From the NCBI GenBank assembly GCA_965116935.1, contig OZ220737.1, positions 2,914,001 through 2,978,000 of the forward strand: a DNA stretch of 64,000 nucleotides. Reading direction: 5' to 3'. Position 1 is the stretch's first letter, and each line of letters begins with the position of its first letter. Of the stretch, positions 48,257 through 57,183 are shown in pieces. The notes under the pieces are model-generated. The model did not search any database. It was not told the DNA's origin and saw only the letters and a program-made list of their open reading frames with translations. Both the position numbers and the translations under genes were made by a program. This stretch comes from VXYL01 sp965116935 (lineage in GTDB: Bacteria; Pseudomonadota; Gammaproteobacteria; Pseudomonadales; Azotimanducaceae).

Positions 48257-49906
48257 CTAGCCCTTGAGCGGACCTTCGGCGGCGTTCAGCAACGTGGCGA
48301 TGGCGGCATGCTCCCGGCGGTGCGCCCAAGCACCTGCATTTGCCCATTGCGGCGTTGTCGGTTCTGCGGCCAACGCACCCTCTACTGTATCGAGCCAGAA
48401 GCGGACGAACTCTTCCTGGCCGGCGCGGGCGGCCCAGCCTAATGGGGTGGAGAGGTACTCCTCGTCGCGGGCGAAGGGGTCGGCGTGGAACTCGAGGAAG
48501 AGGCGGGCGGCAGCGACGTCGCCCTTGGCGGCCATGTGGTGCAGCGGGCGCACTTGCTGCCAGTTCGGCAGGTTGGGGTCCATGTCGTGTTCGAGCAGGA
48601 GGCGTGCGAGGTCGAGGTTCCGCCAGAGGTACGTTTGGCAGATCGTTACGACGCCAGGAACGCGCAGGCCCCGTGACAGCATCAGGCGGATGATCCACTC
48701 GTGTCCTTCGCTGACGCACATGGTGAAGCCGTCGGCGCAAACGGCTTCGTCGAAGAGTTCGGGGTTTGCGTCCAAGAGAGCCGCGAGGGCGTCGATGTTG
48801 CCCTTCCAGAAGTGGCCCATGAAGTCCATGCGGCCACCGTAGCAGTACATCAGCGCCCGCATGTCTTCGTCCGCGGCAGAGGAAGTGGGTGTACCTGAGG
48901 ACTCCACCATTGCGTTTGGGTCCGCTCCCGCCTTGAGCAGACGCTCTGCCACTGCACGATGGCCGAAGCGGGATGCGGCCCACAGGGCAAAGCCGCGTGG
49001 GCAGTTCGGTCCTTCCGGGAGGTTGGGATCGGCGCCGGCGTCGAGCAGCAGATCGACGATGGCGGCGTGGTTGCGTTCGGCGGCGGCGGAGAGGGGGCGC
49101 TTGCCGCCGGGCTCCGGTTGGTCTGCAAGGCTGGCATCGCGACGCAAGAGTTCTTGCAGGCGTTCCTCGTCGCCGAGAGCAGCGGCAATGGTGGACGTGT
49201 ATTCCGCGCCACGGTCGAGAAGGCGGCGCGCGGTCTCGTAGTCATTGCGCTGTGGCCAGTAGGGGTGCTGCCAGAGCGCGAGCGTGATCGGGCGGAATCC
49301 CTGGCCGCCGAGCCGGTCGTCGCTGCTGAAGCCGGTGGCGTCGATGTCGGCGCCGCGGTCGAGCAGCAGGTCCAGCATCTCGAGGCCCCCACCTTCCGCA
49401 GCGTTTTCAACCGCATAGTGCAAGGGGCGGCGACCCAATGCGTCACCGCGGTTGACGAGCGCAGCATCTGCGTCGAGGAGGGCATGCACGGCATCGGTAT
49501 CGCCGGACTGAGCCGCTTCGTGGATGGGGTGGATCGTGCCGTCCCCGGCAAAGCGTCGTTCCATTTCTGCACGCAGGATCGAGGCGACTTCCTCGTGGCC
49601 GCGCTCGGTGGCCGCCTGCAGTAGGGTCTCGCCGCCGTAGAGCGTGCGGTGGGAGATGTCAGCCCCCGCGTCGAGCAGCAGCCGTGTAGCTGTGGCATGG
49701 CCTTCGCGCACGGCAAAGTGCAGGGGCGGCGTGTACCAGTATTCCGCTGCCACGATGTCGGGCGCGCGATTCAGGAGCCGGCGCAGGCGGTTCGTGTCGC
49801 CGGCGCGGGCGGCCGTCAGCGCGTCCCAGACGTCTTGGCCGCGGAATCGGCCTGTCCAGTCCTGTGCATCGCCGCGCAGTTCGTTCGGGCGAATGAGTTC
49901 GGTCAT
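48257..49906 (-). CDS. large ankyrin-repeat protein
   Basis: This 549-residue soluble protein is built almost wholly of ankyrin repeats. About ten to twelve units can be traced, for example TPPLHFAVREGHATATRLLL followed by DAGADI, HPIHEAAQSGDTDAVHALLD, RRPLHYAVENAAEGGG, KRPLSAAAERNHAAIVDLLL followed by DAGADPN, and VRPLHHMAAKGDVAAARLFL. Two segments (about 205-235 and 345-420) deviate from the consensus and may be insertions. No signal peptide, membrane anchor or enzymatic domain is seen. Ankyrin proteins of this size are frequent in host-associated bacteria but are not proof of that lifestyle. The start at 49906 is MTELIRPNELRGDA. The partner is unknown. Confidence 0.92.
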   Translation of the reverse strand: MTELIRPNELRGDAQDWTGRFRGQDVWDALTAARAGDTNRLRRLLNRAPDIVAAEYWYTPPLHFAVREGHATATRLLLDAGADISHRTLYGGETLLQAATERGHEEVASILRAEMERRFAGDGTIHPIHEAAQSGDTDAVHALLDADAALVNRGDALGRRPLHYAVENAAEGGGLEMLDLLLDRGADIDATGFSSDDRLGGQGFRPITLALWQHPYWPQRNDYETARRLLDRGAEYTSTIAAALGDEERLQELLRRDASLADQPEPGGKRPLSAAAERNHAAIVDLLLDAGADPNLPEGPNCPRGFALWAASRFGHRAVAERLLKAGADPNAMVESSGTPTSSAADEDMRALMYCYGGRMDFMGHFWKGNIDALAALLDANPELFDEAVCADGFTMCVSEGHEWIIRLMLSRGLRVPGVVTICQTYLWRNLDLARLLLEHDMDPNLPNWQQVRPLHHMAAKGDVAAARLFLEFHADPFARDEEYLSTPLGWAARAGQEEFVRFWLDTVEGALAAEPTTPQWANAGAWAHRREHAAIATLLNAAEGPLKG

Positions 49907-50015
49907 CGGGCGTCACTCAGTCCGTCGATGGCCATTTGGGTTTTGCCGGTGCCGCTCGGAATGTGCGCCCTTTTCCGGCCCGAGGCGCTGTCGTAGGCCA
50001 CTCGGCGTTCATAGA

Positions 50016-51278
50016 TCATGCGGTCTTGGCCGGCAGGACCGAGGCGCGGATGGTGCGAACCAGGTTCTCTGCCACGAGCACGGTCTCGAGCACGTACGGA
50101 CCGATGCGCACGCTCACGTTGCCGTCCGGGAACGACTCCAAATGCTCCAGCACGAGGCCGTTCATCGTGCGCGGGCCGATCGTCGGGAGTTGCCATGCGA
50201 GGGCGCGGTTCACGTCGCGCACGAGGGCGCTGCCGTCGATGGTGTAGGTGCCGTCCTCTTCCTGTGGCACTTCGCCGAGCCTGGGGGTGAAGTCGGTGGT
50301 GAATTCGCCAACGATTTCCTCGAGCAGGTCCTCGAGCGTCGCCATGCCCTGGATTTCGCCATATTCGTCCACTGCCAGCGCGATGCGGCGCTTCTCCGCC
50401 TGAAAGTTGTAGAGCTGGGTGTGCAGCGGGGTGCTCGCTGGCACGAAGTAGGGCTCCTCGGTCTCGCGCAAGAGATCCGACTTTGTAAATGTCTCGCCGG
50501 AAAGGCGGGCGGCGCGGCGCAGGTGGAGGATGCCGACGATGTTGTCGATGTGGTTGCGATACACCGGCAGGAGCGTGTGCTGCGCGCTCTCGATCAGGGC
50601 GACGATGGTGGCCGCGTCGTCCTCGATGTCGATGCCGATGATGGCGCTGCGAGGAACCATGATGTCCTCCACCGTTGCATTCTCGAGGTCCAGGATGCCC
50701 ACCAGCATGGCTTGCCGTTCCGGCGGCAGGGTGGTGTGTTCGTTCAGCACGGTCTTGAGTTCGGCCACCGACAGTTGCTCGGTTTTCGCGGGCGCCCGCG
50801 CGATTAGCGGTCGTGCCAGCAAGTTGCTGAACCAGTTGACGAATATCACCAGCGGATGGGAGATCTTGAGGAGCGGCTGGAGGATGTAGGAGGAGGGGAA
50901 GGCGAGGGTTTCGGGGCGCGCGGCAGCGACGGTCTTCGGCGTCACCTCGGCGAAGATCAGCATGTACACCGTCAGCACCACGGCGCCGATGAAGGGGCCG
51001 GCGGTGTCGCCGACGATACGGTTGGATACCTCCGTCGCGAACGAGGCGGTGAGGAAGATGACCACGTTGTTGCCCACCAGGATGACGCCGAGCAGCCGGT
51101 CCGGCCGCTGCAGCAGGTGGTTGGCCTTGCTCGCGCCGCGATGCCCCTCGTTGGCAAGGTGCCGCAGGCGATAGCGATTGAGCGCCATCATCGCCGTCTC
51201 GGAACCGGCGAAGAAGGCAGACATGATCGTCAGCACGACGATGATGAGTAAGAGTGCTCCCATCGACAGCTCGTGCAT
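50016..51278 (-). CDS. CNNM/CBS transporter-associated membrane protein (HlyC/CorC family)
   Basis: This 420-residue membrane protein has an N-terminal CNNM (DUF21) domain of about three to four helices (LLLIIVVLTIMSAFFAGSET, GVILVGNNVVIFLTASFA, VYMLIFAEVTPKTVAAARPE). Two CBS domains follow (VEDIMVPRSAIIGIDIEDDA; PVYRNHIDNIVGILHLRRA to ALAVDEYGEIQGMATLEDLL), then a C-terminal CorC/HlyC domain (DVNRALAWQLPTIGPRTMNG). Relatives are implicated in magnesium and cobalt efflux, and the older hemolysin name is doubtful. The start at 51278 (MHELSMGALLL) was chosen because the upstream extension is repeat-derived. It shares the strand with the ankyrin gene, 109 bases apart. Confidence 0.92.
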   Translation of the reverse strand: MHELSMGALLLIIVVLTIMSAFFAGSETAMMALNRYRLRHLANEGHRGASKANHLLQRPDRLLGVILVGNNVVIFLTASFATEVSNRIVGDTAGPFIGAVVLTVYMLIFAEVTPKTVAAARPETLAFPSSYILQPLLKISHPLVIFVNWFSNLLARPLIARAPAKTEQLSVAELKTVLNEHTTLPPERQAMLVGILDLENATVEDIMVPRSAIIGIDIEDDAATIVALIESAQHTLLPVYRNHIDNIVGILHLRRAARLSGETFTKSDLLRETEEPYFVPASTPLHTQLYNFQAEKRRIALAVDEYGEIQGMATLEDLLEEIVGEFTTDFTPRLGEVPQEEDGTYTIDGSALVRDVNRALAWQLPTIGPRTMNGLVLEHLESFPDGNVSVRIGPYVLETVLVAENLVRTIRASVLPAKTA

Positions 51279-51677
51279 GGGGCTGTCCTCCTGACCCGCT
51301 TTCCCTGCGGCACGTTGGAGCGGTGAGTGTCGCATGGAACCCAGTGCAACCCCATAGGCCAGCAGTTGCGAAGCAACTGCCGATGCGCTTGAGAGCGTGC
51401 TAGGAGGTGACGCCGTAGAACGCAGTTCGTAGGGACTATCCCGTCCTGCGCCGAGTCCATCGGTGCGTTCAATACGGGCGGGGACAAGCCCCGCCCCTAC
51501 GGGCCCTTGCTTTGCAGTCGGGTTCCTGGCGCCTAAGCCCATGTGGGACTTTCCCCGTCAGTAGGCGAAGTCGCACAGCGTGTGCGACTTGGCTTACGAT
51601 TCCCTCGGCAAATGCCGGGGCACGGGGATCCCGGCGTCCCGCCCCCAGGGCGGCGATAGAGGGAGGCATCGTGCCCG
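51279..51677. repeat. intergenic region with four different palindromes
   Basis: This 399-base divergent gap carries family A (GCAGTTGC-GAA-GCAACTGC, 51362-51380) and a half-copy of the TAGGAGG...CGCCGTAGAA element (about 51401-51420). It also has GGGCGGGG-ACAAG-CCCCGCCC (51476-51496) and AAGTCGCACA-GCG-TGTGCGACTT (51568-51590). No gene is visible. The last hairpin lies about 90 bases before the nuclease start. Confidence 0.75.
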
Positions 51678-52694
51678 ATGCCGCGAATGGTGAGCGCGCC
51701 ACGGTGGGTCGAAAGCTGCGGTCGTCCGGCAGCGGTCGCCTTGGCCCTATTGCTAGGCGGGTGGGTGCAGGCGCAGGAGCCCGAGCGCTGGCACGATCTC
51801 GTGGTGGCGCCAGAAGAGGCCAATTGCCCTGCATACCACAGCAGCCACTATTCGTACTATGCGAGCGGCCGCGGCAGCACGGAGAACTGGCTCGAACGCC
51901 GTCTTGCTGCCCGCCTTGGCGCACCGCAGCGGCAATCATTTCGCACGCCCTACACCGGCGCACTCATGGTGGCCGAGATGGAGAAGCCTTGCATCGGCGG
52001 CGCTCGCCACCCCGACTGCACGCCTAGGCGGCCTTCCGGGCGGCTGTCGGAAGTTCCCTACTGGTATGGCCCTGAGCGTTACGCCGCCGAGATCGAGCAT
52101 CTGGTCGCCCGCAAGGAGGCGCACGACTCGGGCCTGTGCTTTGCCCCGCGCTATCTGAAGCGCGCATTTGCCAACGACACGCTCAACCTCACCTTGGCGA
52201 CAAGCCCGACGAATCGAGCCAAGAGCGCGCACGATGGCGCGCAGTGGTCGCCGCCGCGGAATCGCTGTTGGTGGGCCGTTGTCAATGTGCTGGTGCGGCG
52301 CAAGTATTCCCTCACCATCGATGCCGCTGAACGCGACGCCTTGGACGAGGTGATCGAAGGCAAAAACTGTGCCGAGAGCCCTTGGCTTGCCTATCTGGCG
52401 CTGCCGGACCTCGACAGCCTGCGCGCCATGCCGGGTCCGGAGCCGACGGCCCTGGCCACCGGCGAAGCGCCGCTCGTGCTCTCCGTGACCTTGGCAGCCG
52501 CAGCCGTGGGCAACCCTGCGCATGCAAGTGCTGCCTCGGACGGCACATCGCCGCTCGCGCTGTACGACGACAACGCCAATGGTCGGATCACCTGCGCCGA
52601 GGCGAGGGCGCATGACATCGCCCCGGTGGGTGCCGACCACCCGGCCTACGCCTACATGAACGACCGCGACGGCGACGGAGTGGTCTGCGAGTAG
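51678..52694 (+). CDS. secreted nuclease-like protein with Excalibur domain
   Basis: This 338-residue exported protein has an N-terminal signal (PAAVALALLLGGWVQA, cleavage near residue 33). The central part resembles HNH/DUF1524-type extracellular nucleases. It has IEHLVARKEAHDSGLC followed by the Asn-rich NLTLATSPTNRAKSAHDGAQ, then WSPPRNRCWWAVVNVLVRRK, and ERDALDEVIEGKNC closes the domain. The C-terminal 50 residues are a calcium-binding Excalibur domain (LYDDNANGRITCAEARAHDI and YMNDRDGDGVVCE). Such proteins are thought to degrade DNA outside the cell or act in competence or nutrient uptake. Met1 and Met4 are both possible starts. It is divergent from the CNNM gene. Confidence 0.8.
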   Translation: MPRMVSAPRWVESCGRPAAVALALLLGGWVQAQEPERWHDLVVAPEEANCPAYHSSHYSYYASGRGSTENWLERRLAARLGAPQRQSFRTPYTGALMVAEMEKPCIGGARHPDCTPRRPSGRLSEVPYWYGPERYAAEIEHLVARKEAHDSGLCFAPRYLKRAFANDTLNLTLATSPTNRAKSAHDGAQWSPPRNRCWWAVVNVLVRRKYSLTIDAAERDALDEVIEGKNCAESPWLAYLALPDLDSLRAMPGPEPTALATGEAPLVLSVTLAAAAVGNPAHASAASDGTSPLALYDDNANGRITCAEARAHDIAPVGADHPAYAYMNDRDGDGVVCE

Positions 52695-52749
52695 CCGGCT
52701 CCGTTGGCGCGATCGCCTACTGACGAGACCCCCGGCATGTGAGTGCGCG

Positions 52750-52782
52750 CCCCAGCGGGCGCTCGGCAGTTGCTATTGCGAA
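52750..52782. repeat. dispersed palindrome, family A (imperfect copy)
   Basis: GGCAGTTGCTATTGCGAACT followed by GGC keeps the outline of family A with unequal arms. It touches the 3' end of the second PhyH gene, whose last codons it appears to encode. Confidence 0.45.
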
Positions 52783-53681
52783 CTGGCGACCGCCTTTGGC
52801 AATGGGTACACCTGCGATTGATACGGGCTGCCGAAGCCGGCCAGCATGTGGAAGGTCTTGGGGTCCGCGCAGTCGTCGGCCAGTTCCTTGGGGAAGTGGT
52901 TCGGGATGTCGTCCTGGGGCGAGATCGCGGCGTGGCGGAAGAAATTGGCGATGGTCACGCGCAAGCCCGGAGTCTTCTTCGGATAGGCGCCGTGCCAGAG
53001 GGCGCCGTGGAAGGCGATCAAGGAACCGCGAGGACATTCGATGGGGATCGCTTCGGCGGCTGCATCTGGCAGCTTCGGGTGGCGCTTGCGCAGGTGCGAA
53101 CCGGGCACGCAGGCGAAGGCGCCATCGTCCTGCGTGTAGTCGGTCAGGCACCAGTTGCAGTTGGCGTTGAGCGCCTTCTCGCCCCACGGCAGCGGGATGC
53201 CGCCTTGGTCCACGTGTAGGCCCAGCGACTCGCCGTAGCCTTCACCGGCCCACTTGACGAAGCAGTTGTGGGAACTGAACCGCGCTGGCCAATGGTTGCC
53301 GAACGACCCTTCCGTACCGAAGAGGTGATGAATGAGGGTGACGGCCACTCGATTGATCGCAAGGTCACGAAATGCGCGGTGATAGGTGCATAGCTGCATG
53401 AGCTGGAACTGGCTCGGCTTGGCGCCGGAGAAGCGTTCGAGGAAGCCGGGAAAGTCGCCATAGTCGAGCTCGCATTCGGGGCCGTCTTCGACGGTAAAGC
53501 GGCAGCCGATCAGTTCCTCGGATTTCTCCAAGAGTCGCGTGACGAGTTCGTCCACGTCGTCTTCGGTGACGCCCGTTACCTCCGGCGGAACCACCGTGTA
53601 GCCCTGCTCGTCGAGCTCCTCCACGTAAGGGGCGAGGCCGAGTTCCTCGATCCTCGCCGCCAGCTTCTCGGTGTTCGACAT
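52773..53681 (-). CDS. phytanoyl-CoA dioxygenase (PhyH) family protein
   Basis: This 302-residue Fe(II)/2-oxoglutarate oxygenase differs from the PhyH protein at 42711. The metal triad is LGLHVDQGGIPLPWG (His-x-Asp) near residue 155 and FHGALWHGAYPKKTPG (His) near 235. The oxoglutarate Arg follows (LRVTIANFFRH). The N-terminus (LDEQGYTVVPPEVTG) is typical. The start at 53681 follows GGAGCAAA. The long frame upstream belongs to another reading frame of the metallophosphoesterase gene. It lies 38 bases downstream of that gene on the same strand, so cotranscription is likely. The substrate is unknown. Confidence 0.88.
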   Translation of the reverse strand: MSNTEKLAARIEELGLAPYVEELDEQGYTVVPPEVTGVTEDDVDELVTRLLEKSEELIGCRFTVEDGPECELDYGDFPGFLERFSGAKPSQFQLMQLCTYHRAFRDLAINRVAVTLIHHLFGTEGSFGNHWPARFSSHNCFVKWAGEGYGESLGLHVDQGGIPLPWGEKALNANCNWCLTDYTQDDGAFACVPGSHLRKRHPKLPDAAAEAIPIECPRGSLIAFHGALWHGAYPKKTPGLRVTIANFFRHAAISPQDDIPNHFPKELADDCADPKTFHMLAGFGSPYQSQVYPLPKAVASSQ

Positions 53682-53719
53682 TTGCTCCTCCAAGGCCCGT
53701 CCGTCCGCAAGTGCGACCT

Positions 53720-54292
53720 TTACCGTTCGCCCAGACGGTGGATCATGCCTTGCTTGGTCTCGGTGTCGAAGGTTGCGTAGGTGCCGGTGCGCTCCGGCGG
53801 TCGCGGCTGCGAGCACGAGCCTGGGTTGATGACGGTGACGTTGCCGGCTTGATGCACGAACGGAACGTGGGTGTGGCCGAAGCAGACCATGTCGTAGGGC
53901 AGGGCGGCGAAAGCCTTGAGGCGTGGACTGCCGGGTCGGATGTACTCGTCCTCGCCAAGCCCGGTGTGCGTCATCAGCACCCTCACCCCGGCAAAGTCGA
54001 ACTCCCGCGTCGCTGGCGCGTCGGCGAGGAAAGCGAGTGACTCGGCGGAGTGCTCGCGACGGCACTTGTCGAGGAAGTTCGGATTCCCGCCGCCGAACAG
54101 CACCGCCTCGTGGTTGCCTTGGATGCAGTGAACGCCTCGCTCGGCCAGGAGCGCCACCGTGTCGGAGCAGAACTCGTACTCGCTGACGGCATCGCCGGCG
54201 CAGAGGATTTCGTCCACCGCCGGCATCTCGTCGAACACCCGCGCGAGCGCCTCCGCGTCGGCATGGATGTCCGAGACGATGCCGATTCTCAT
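53720..54292 (-). CDS. metallophosphoesterase family protein (small)
   Basis: This 190-residue calcineurin-like phosphoesterase has the motifs IVSDIHADAEAL, LCAGDAVSEYEF, IQGNHEAVLFGG, VLMTHTGLGEDEY and CFGHTHVPFVHQAGN, then the strand VTVINPGSCSQPR. This is the YfcE/MJ0936-like group of small metal-dependent phosphodiesterases. The start at 54292 is MRIGIVSDIHA. It is shorter than, and clearly diverged from, the paralogue at 24169. It lies just upstream of the second PhyH gene on the same strand, with probable cotranscription. Its physiological substrate is unknown. Confidence 0.9.
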   Translation of the reverse strand: MRIGIVSDIHADAEALARVFDEMPAVDEILCAGDAVSEYEFCSDTVALLAERGVHCIQGNHEAVLFGGGNPNFLDKCRREHSAESLAFLADAPATREFDFAGVRVLMTHTGLGEDEYIRPGSPRLKAFAALPYDMVCFGHTHVPFVHQAGNVTVINPGSCSQPRPPERTGTYATFDTETKQGMIHRLGER

Positions 54293-54415
54293 CGCTGCGG
54301 GCCCTTTTGCGGGGAGGGTGTGCCGCCCCCGGTCACGCCGCCAGCGCACGCTGGAGGTGCCGGGCAAAGACGCATTCGTCCCTGCCAGGCAACCATCGCC
54401 TGAATCCGCCCCGCG

Positions 54416-55339
54416 TCAGTCAACAGCTTCGAACTGCGCCACTGTCGCCCGCATGATGTCCCGCTGTTCGTTGATCAGCAGCAGCGTTTCCTCATTTTCC
54501 CAAGCGATGGCTTCGAGCTGTTTGGTGACGCGAGGGTCGATGTTGAGCTTGCGGGCCGGCCCTGCGAACCAGTTGTCGCCTTCGGCCGGACGGTCGAATA
54601 GCCACAGCGCTGTGTATGAAGAGACCGCTAGCGTGCCGCCGTCGGGCGAGAGGTCCGCGCCGGTGGCGGAAGTCATCGCCTCGTGCGAGCCGATGAGTTC
54701 GAGCTCGACACGGAACATCGACTCGACGAGACCACTGCCTAAGCGGTACAGCTTGGCACCAGGTTCCTGGGAGTTGATGCGACCAGCTTCTCTGTGCTTG
54801 GTGATGAAATAGAGCACCTCGTCGTCGACGAATAGCGCTTCGCAATCGAAGTGCCACCGCTCCGCCGGGAACTTGGCTTGATCGGGATACACGACCTCTA
54901 GGAACCCCTCCGCCCGGGCCTTCGTGACAGCGCGCGGGTTCGGTTCCGCAAGACGGTAAATGCCGAGGTCCCTGCGAGCGTTTCCGTTGTTTCCAACATC
55001 GGCAACGTAGAGGCGGCCCTCGTACACCGCGATGGATTCCCAGTCGAAGTGCCAAGCGTTGTCGATGGTGTGCCCGGGCCAGTCGTGCTCGCCAAGGTCC
55101 ATCCACGACGGCCCGATGACGGTGCCCTCGGCGTCGATGGCGAAGAGGCGTGCGCTGTCGCCGCTGTCGTTGTGGACCCAATAGAAGGTGCCGTCCGACG
55201 ACTTGGCAAGGCCACTGATCTCGCCAAGTTCGGGGTGGGTGACCTTGCCGACCACCTCCACCGCAGCGGCGCCGGCTGCAATGGTCCCCGCGAGGATCGC
55301 GAACGAGGCCCGCAGCGCCACGGCGAAGGAAATCCTCAC
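54416..55339 (-). CDS. secreted beta-propeller-like protein
   Basis: This 307-residue exported protein has a signal peptide (VALRASFAILAGTIAAGAAA, cleavage near residue 26). The mature part has repeated strands and turns like a beta-propeller: ISGLAKSSDGTFYWVHNDSG, SIAVYEGRLYVADVGNNGNA, ALFVDDEVLYFITKHREAG, and GADLSPDGGTLAVSSYTALW followed by LFDRP. The acidic WESIAVYEGRLYVADVGNN pattern recalls esterase-like phytase or SdiA-regulated propellers. I cannot assign an activity. The start is a GTG at 55339 that overlaps the SDR stop (GTGA), so it is translated with the SDR. Confidence 0.75.
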   Translation of the reverse strand: MRISFAVALRASFAILAGTIAAGAAAVEVVGKVTHPELGEISGLAKSSDGTFYWVHNDSGDSARLFAIDAEGTVIGPSWMDLGEHDWPGHTIDNAWHFDWESIAVYEGRLYVADVGNNGNARRDLGIYRLAEPNPRAVTKARAEGFLEVVYPDQAKFPAERWHFDCEALFVDDEVLYFITKHREAGRINSQEPGAKLYRLGSGLVESMFRVELELIGSHEAMTSATGADLSPDGGTLAVSSYTALWLFDRPAEGDNWFAGPARKLNIDPRVTKQLEAIAWENEETLLLINEQRDIMRATVAQFEAVD

Positions 55340-56097
55340 CTCGCCGTGTACCCGCCGTCGACCGGCAGTACCACGCCGTTGATGAAGCTGGCATCGTCGC
55401 TGGCGAGGAAGGCCACCACCGAGGCGATCTCCTCCGGCTGGCCAAAGCGGCCGGCGGGGTGCAGCGAGCGGATGTAGTCCTCGAACTCCTCGCTCTCCCG
55501 AATCGGCGCCGTCATCGGCGTCTCGATGTAGCCCGGTGCCACCGCGTTTACGCGCACGCCCTGACGGCCGAACGTGACTGCATATTGCCGCGTGAGGCCC
55601 GAAACGCCGTGCTTCGCGGCGACGTAGGCGCCGGCGCCGGGCGCCAGCGGCTCGTTGTTGCCGCGCTCTGGTCCCGAAAGCCCCACCAGCCCGGCGATGG
55701 AGGCGGTGGAAATGACGACGCCTCCACCGCGCTCGGCAAGGAAAGTCGCGCCGTGGAACAGGCCGTAGTACACGCCGGAGAGATTGACGGCGATGGTGGT
55801 GTCCCAGCCCTGGGAGCCGCCGATGCCGGCGTTGTTGAAGAGGATGTCGAGGCCGCCTAGGGCATCCACGGTGGCTGTGAGTGCCGCCTTCACGGCCGCC
55901 TCGTCGGTCACGTCAAGCGTCATCGAGGCGGCGCGTCCGCCGTCGGCCTTGATCGCGTCCGCAGTCGCCGCCGCGCCATCGGCGTCGATATCGGCGCACA
56001 TCACGGCAGCGCCGTCTTGCGCAAACCGCAATGCCGTTGCCCTACCGATGCCACTCGCCGCACCCGTGATCAGTGCGGTCTTTCCTTCCAAGCCCAT
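55336..56097 (-). CDS. short-chain dehydrogenase/reductase
   Basis: This 253-residue classical SDR has the cofactor motif TGAASGIGRATALRFAQDG near residue 10, the NNAGIGGS segment near 88, and the Ser region VVISTASIAGLVG near 130. YVAAKHGVSGL supplies the catalytic Tyr-x-x-x-Lys near 157-161. The C-terminal HPAGRFGQPEEIASVVAFLA and DASFINGVVLPVDGGYTAR are standard. The start at 56097 is MGLEGKTALITGAASG. Its stop overlaps the GTG of the propeller gene. Flanking crotonase and oxidoreductase genes suggest a CoA-linked or hydroxy-acid substrate, which is inference only. Confidence 0.93.
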   Translation of the reverse strand: MGLEGKTALITGAASGIGRATALRFAQDGAAVMCADIDADGAAATADAIKADGGRAASMTLDVTDEAAVKAALTATVDALGGLDILFNNAGIGGSQGWDTTIAVNLSGVYYGLFHGATFLAERGGGVVISTASIAGLVGLSGPERGNNEPLAPGAGAYVAAKHGVSGLTRQYAVTFGRQGVRVNAVAPGYIETPMTAPIRESEEFEDYIRSLHPAGRFGQPEEIASVVAFLASDDASFINGVVLPVDGGYTAR

Positions 56098-56118
56098 GCT
56101 GTCCTCTCCCTGTGGTCT

Positions 56119-56228
56119 GGAGGGAGGGCGTCTCGCCCTCCGATGCGCCGCAAGGCGCGCAACCGCTGCCCAAATCCCTGACCAAATCGCGCCTAACGGT
56201 GGTTTGGAGGGCGAGACGCCCTCCCTCC
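56119..56228. repeat. mirror-image pair of family B palindromes (GGAGGGCG type)
   Basis: 56119-56141 and 56206-56228 form a 23-base inverted pair (GGAGGGAGGGCGTCTCGCCC then TCC, against its reverse complement). Each arm itself holds GGAGGGCG-NNN-CGCCCTCC. Between them lie ATGCGCCGCAAGGCGCGCAA and related bases. The layout is the same as at 62199-62303, although the arm sequence differs. It fills the gap between two minus-strand genes. Confidence 0.8.
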
Positions 56229-56253
56229 GGCGTCAAGGCTGGCGACGGTCGAA

Positions 56254-57183
56254 TCAATAGTCGCCGCTAGGCTTCTCGTCCGACTTCTCCATGCCCGCGA
56301 CGGCGCGATCCTTCGGGGCGCTGTCGTAGGCGCCGCGGAAGTCGCGGAAGGGCCCGTCGCGCCATTCGAGCGCCGCCTTGAGGCCGTCGTCGCGCACGCG
56401 CCGGCCCCATTCCGCCGCCGCAGCCCGGCCCGACGACAGCGCCTGGATTTCCGTCGCCGAATGCAGTGCCTCGCGGATGCCCATCGTCTCGTACTGCCGA
56501 TTCACGGCCCGCTTTGAGTACATCAGCATCTCGTTGTCCACGAACGACATCCGGCGGGCGAACTTCTCGGTGAAGGAGTCGAGATCGTCCTTCTCCACGG
56601 CGTAGGTGGCCCAGCCGAGCCGCTCCATGTCTTCGCCAGAGAAGGAATCGCCAACGTAAGCGAATTCCCGCGCCTTGGTGGGCGGCATGTGCCAAGGCGT
56701 CCACATCATGTCCATCGTGGTCATGGCGCGCACCGGCGGATAGCCGATCTTGGCGTCCTTGGCGCAGATGCGGAAGTCGCAGACGGTGGCGAGTTCCGTG
56801 CCGCCGGCCAGGCAGTGCCCTTGAATCTGCGCCACCACGGGCTTTGCGAGTTCCCAGATGATCCAGTTGGTCATCACCACGTGGCGCGCCCACTGGAAGG
56901 CGCCGGGGTGGGTGGAGCCGGTGTCCGGCAGGCCCGAGCGCGGGCTCACGAAGTCGAACGAGTCCGCCTGCCGGGCCGGCGAGAGGTCGTAGCCGGCCGA
57001 GAACGCCCGCCCGGCTCCGCGCAGTACGATGACGCCGATCTTATCGTCCGCTTCCGCCTCGCGCATGGCGTCCATGAGTTCGCCGCGCAGGTTGTTGGAA
57101 AGCGCGTTCAGCTTCTCCGGTCGATTCAGCGTGATGAATGCAAGCCGGTCGTCGGTCTCGTAGAGAACGTCCTTGTAGGTCAT
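56254..57183 (-). CDS. enoyl-CoA hydratase/isomerase family protein (long form)
   Basis: This 309-residue crotonase has a longer C-terminus than the others in the window. It has FITLNRPEKLNALSNNLRGE near residue 17, the oxyanion segment GAGRAFSAGYDLSPA near 62, and IQGHCLAGGTELATVCDFRI near 122. The following GYPPVRAMTTMDMMWTPWHM and KRAVNRQYETMGIREALHSA are characteristic of a subgroup with an extra helical tail. The start at 57183 is MTYKDVLYETDDRLAF. It lies 77 bases downstream of a small hypothetical gene on the same strand. The substrate is unknown. Confidence 0.9.
   Translation of the reverse strand: MTYKDVLYETDDRLAFITLNRPEKLNALSNNLRGELMDAMREAEADDKIGVIVLRGAGRAFSAGYDLSPARQADSFDFVSPRSGLPDTGSTHPGAFQWARHVVMTNWIIWELAKPVVAQIQGHCLAGGTELATVCDFRICAKDAKIGYPPVRAMTTMDMMWTPWHMPPTKAREFAYVGDSFSGEDMERLGWATYAVEKDDLDSFTEKFARRMSFVDNEMLMYSKRAVNRQYETMGIREALHSATEIQALSSGRAAAAEWGRRVRDDGLKAALEWRDGPFRDFRGAYDSAPKDRAVAGMEKSDEKPSGDY

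Noticed and set aside
47293..48983. Long minus-strand frames over the 153-base repeat and part of the ankyrin gene
   Set aside because: They arise because the repeat length is divisible by three. The predicted peptides are repeated low-complexity sequence that overlaps yaaA or the ankyrin gene out of frame.
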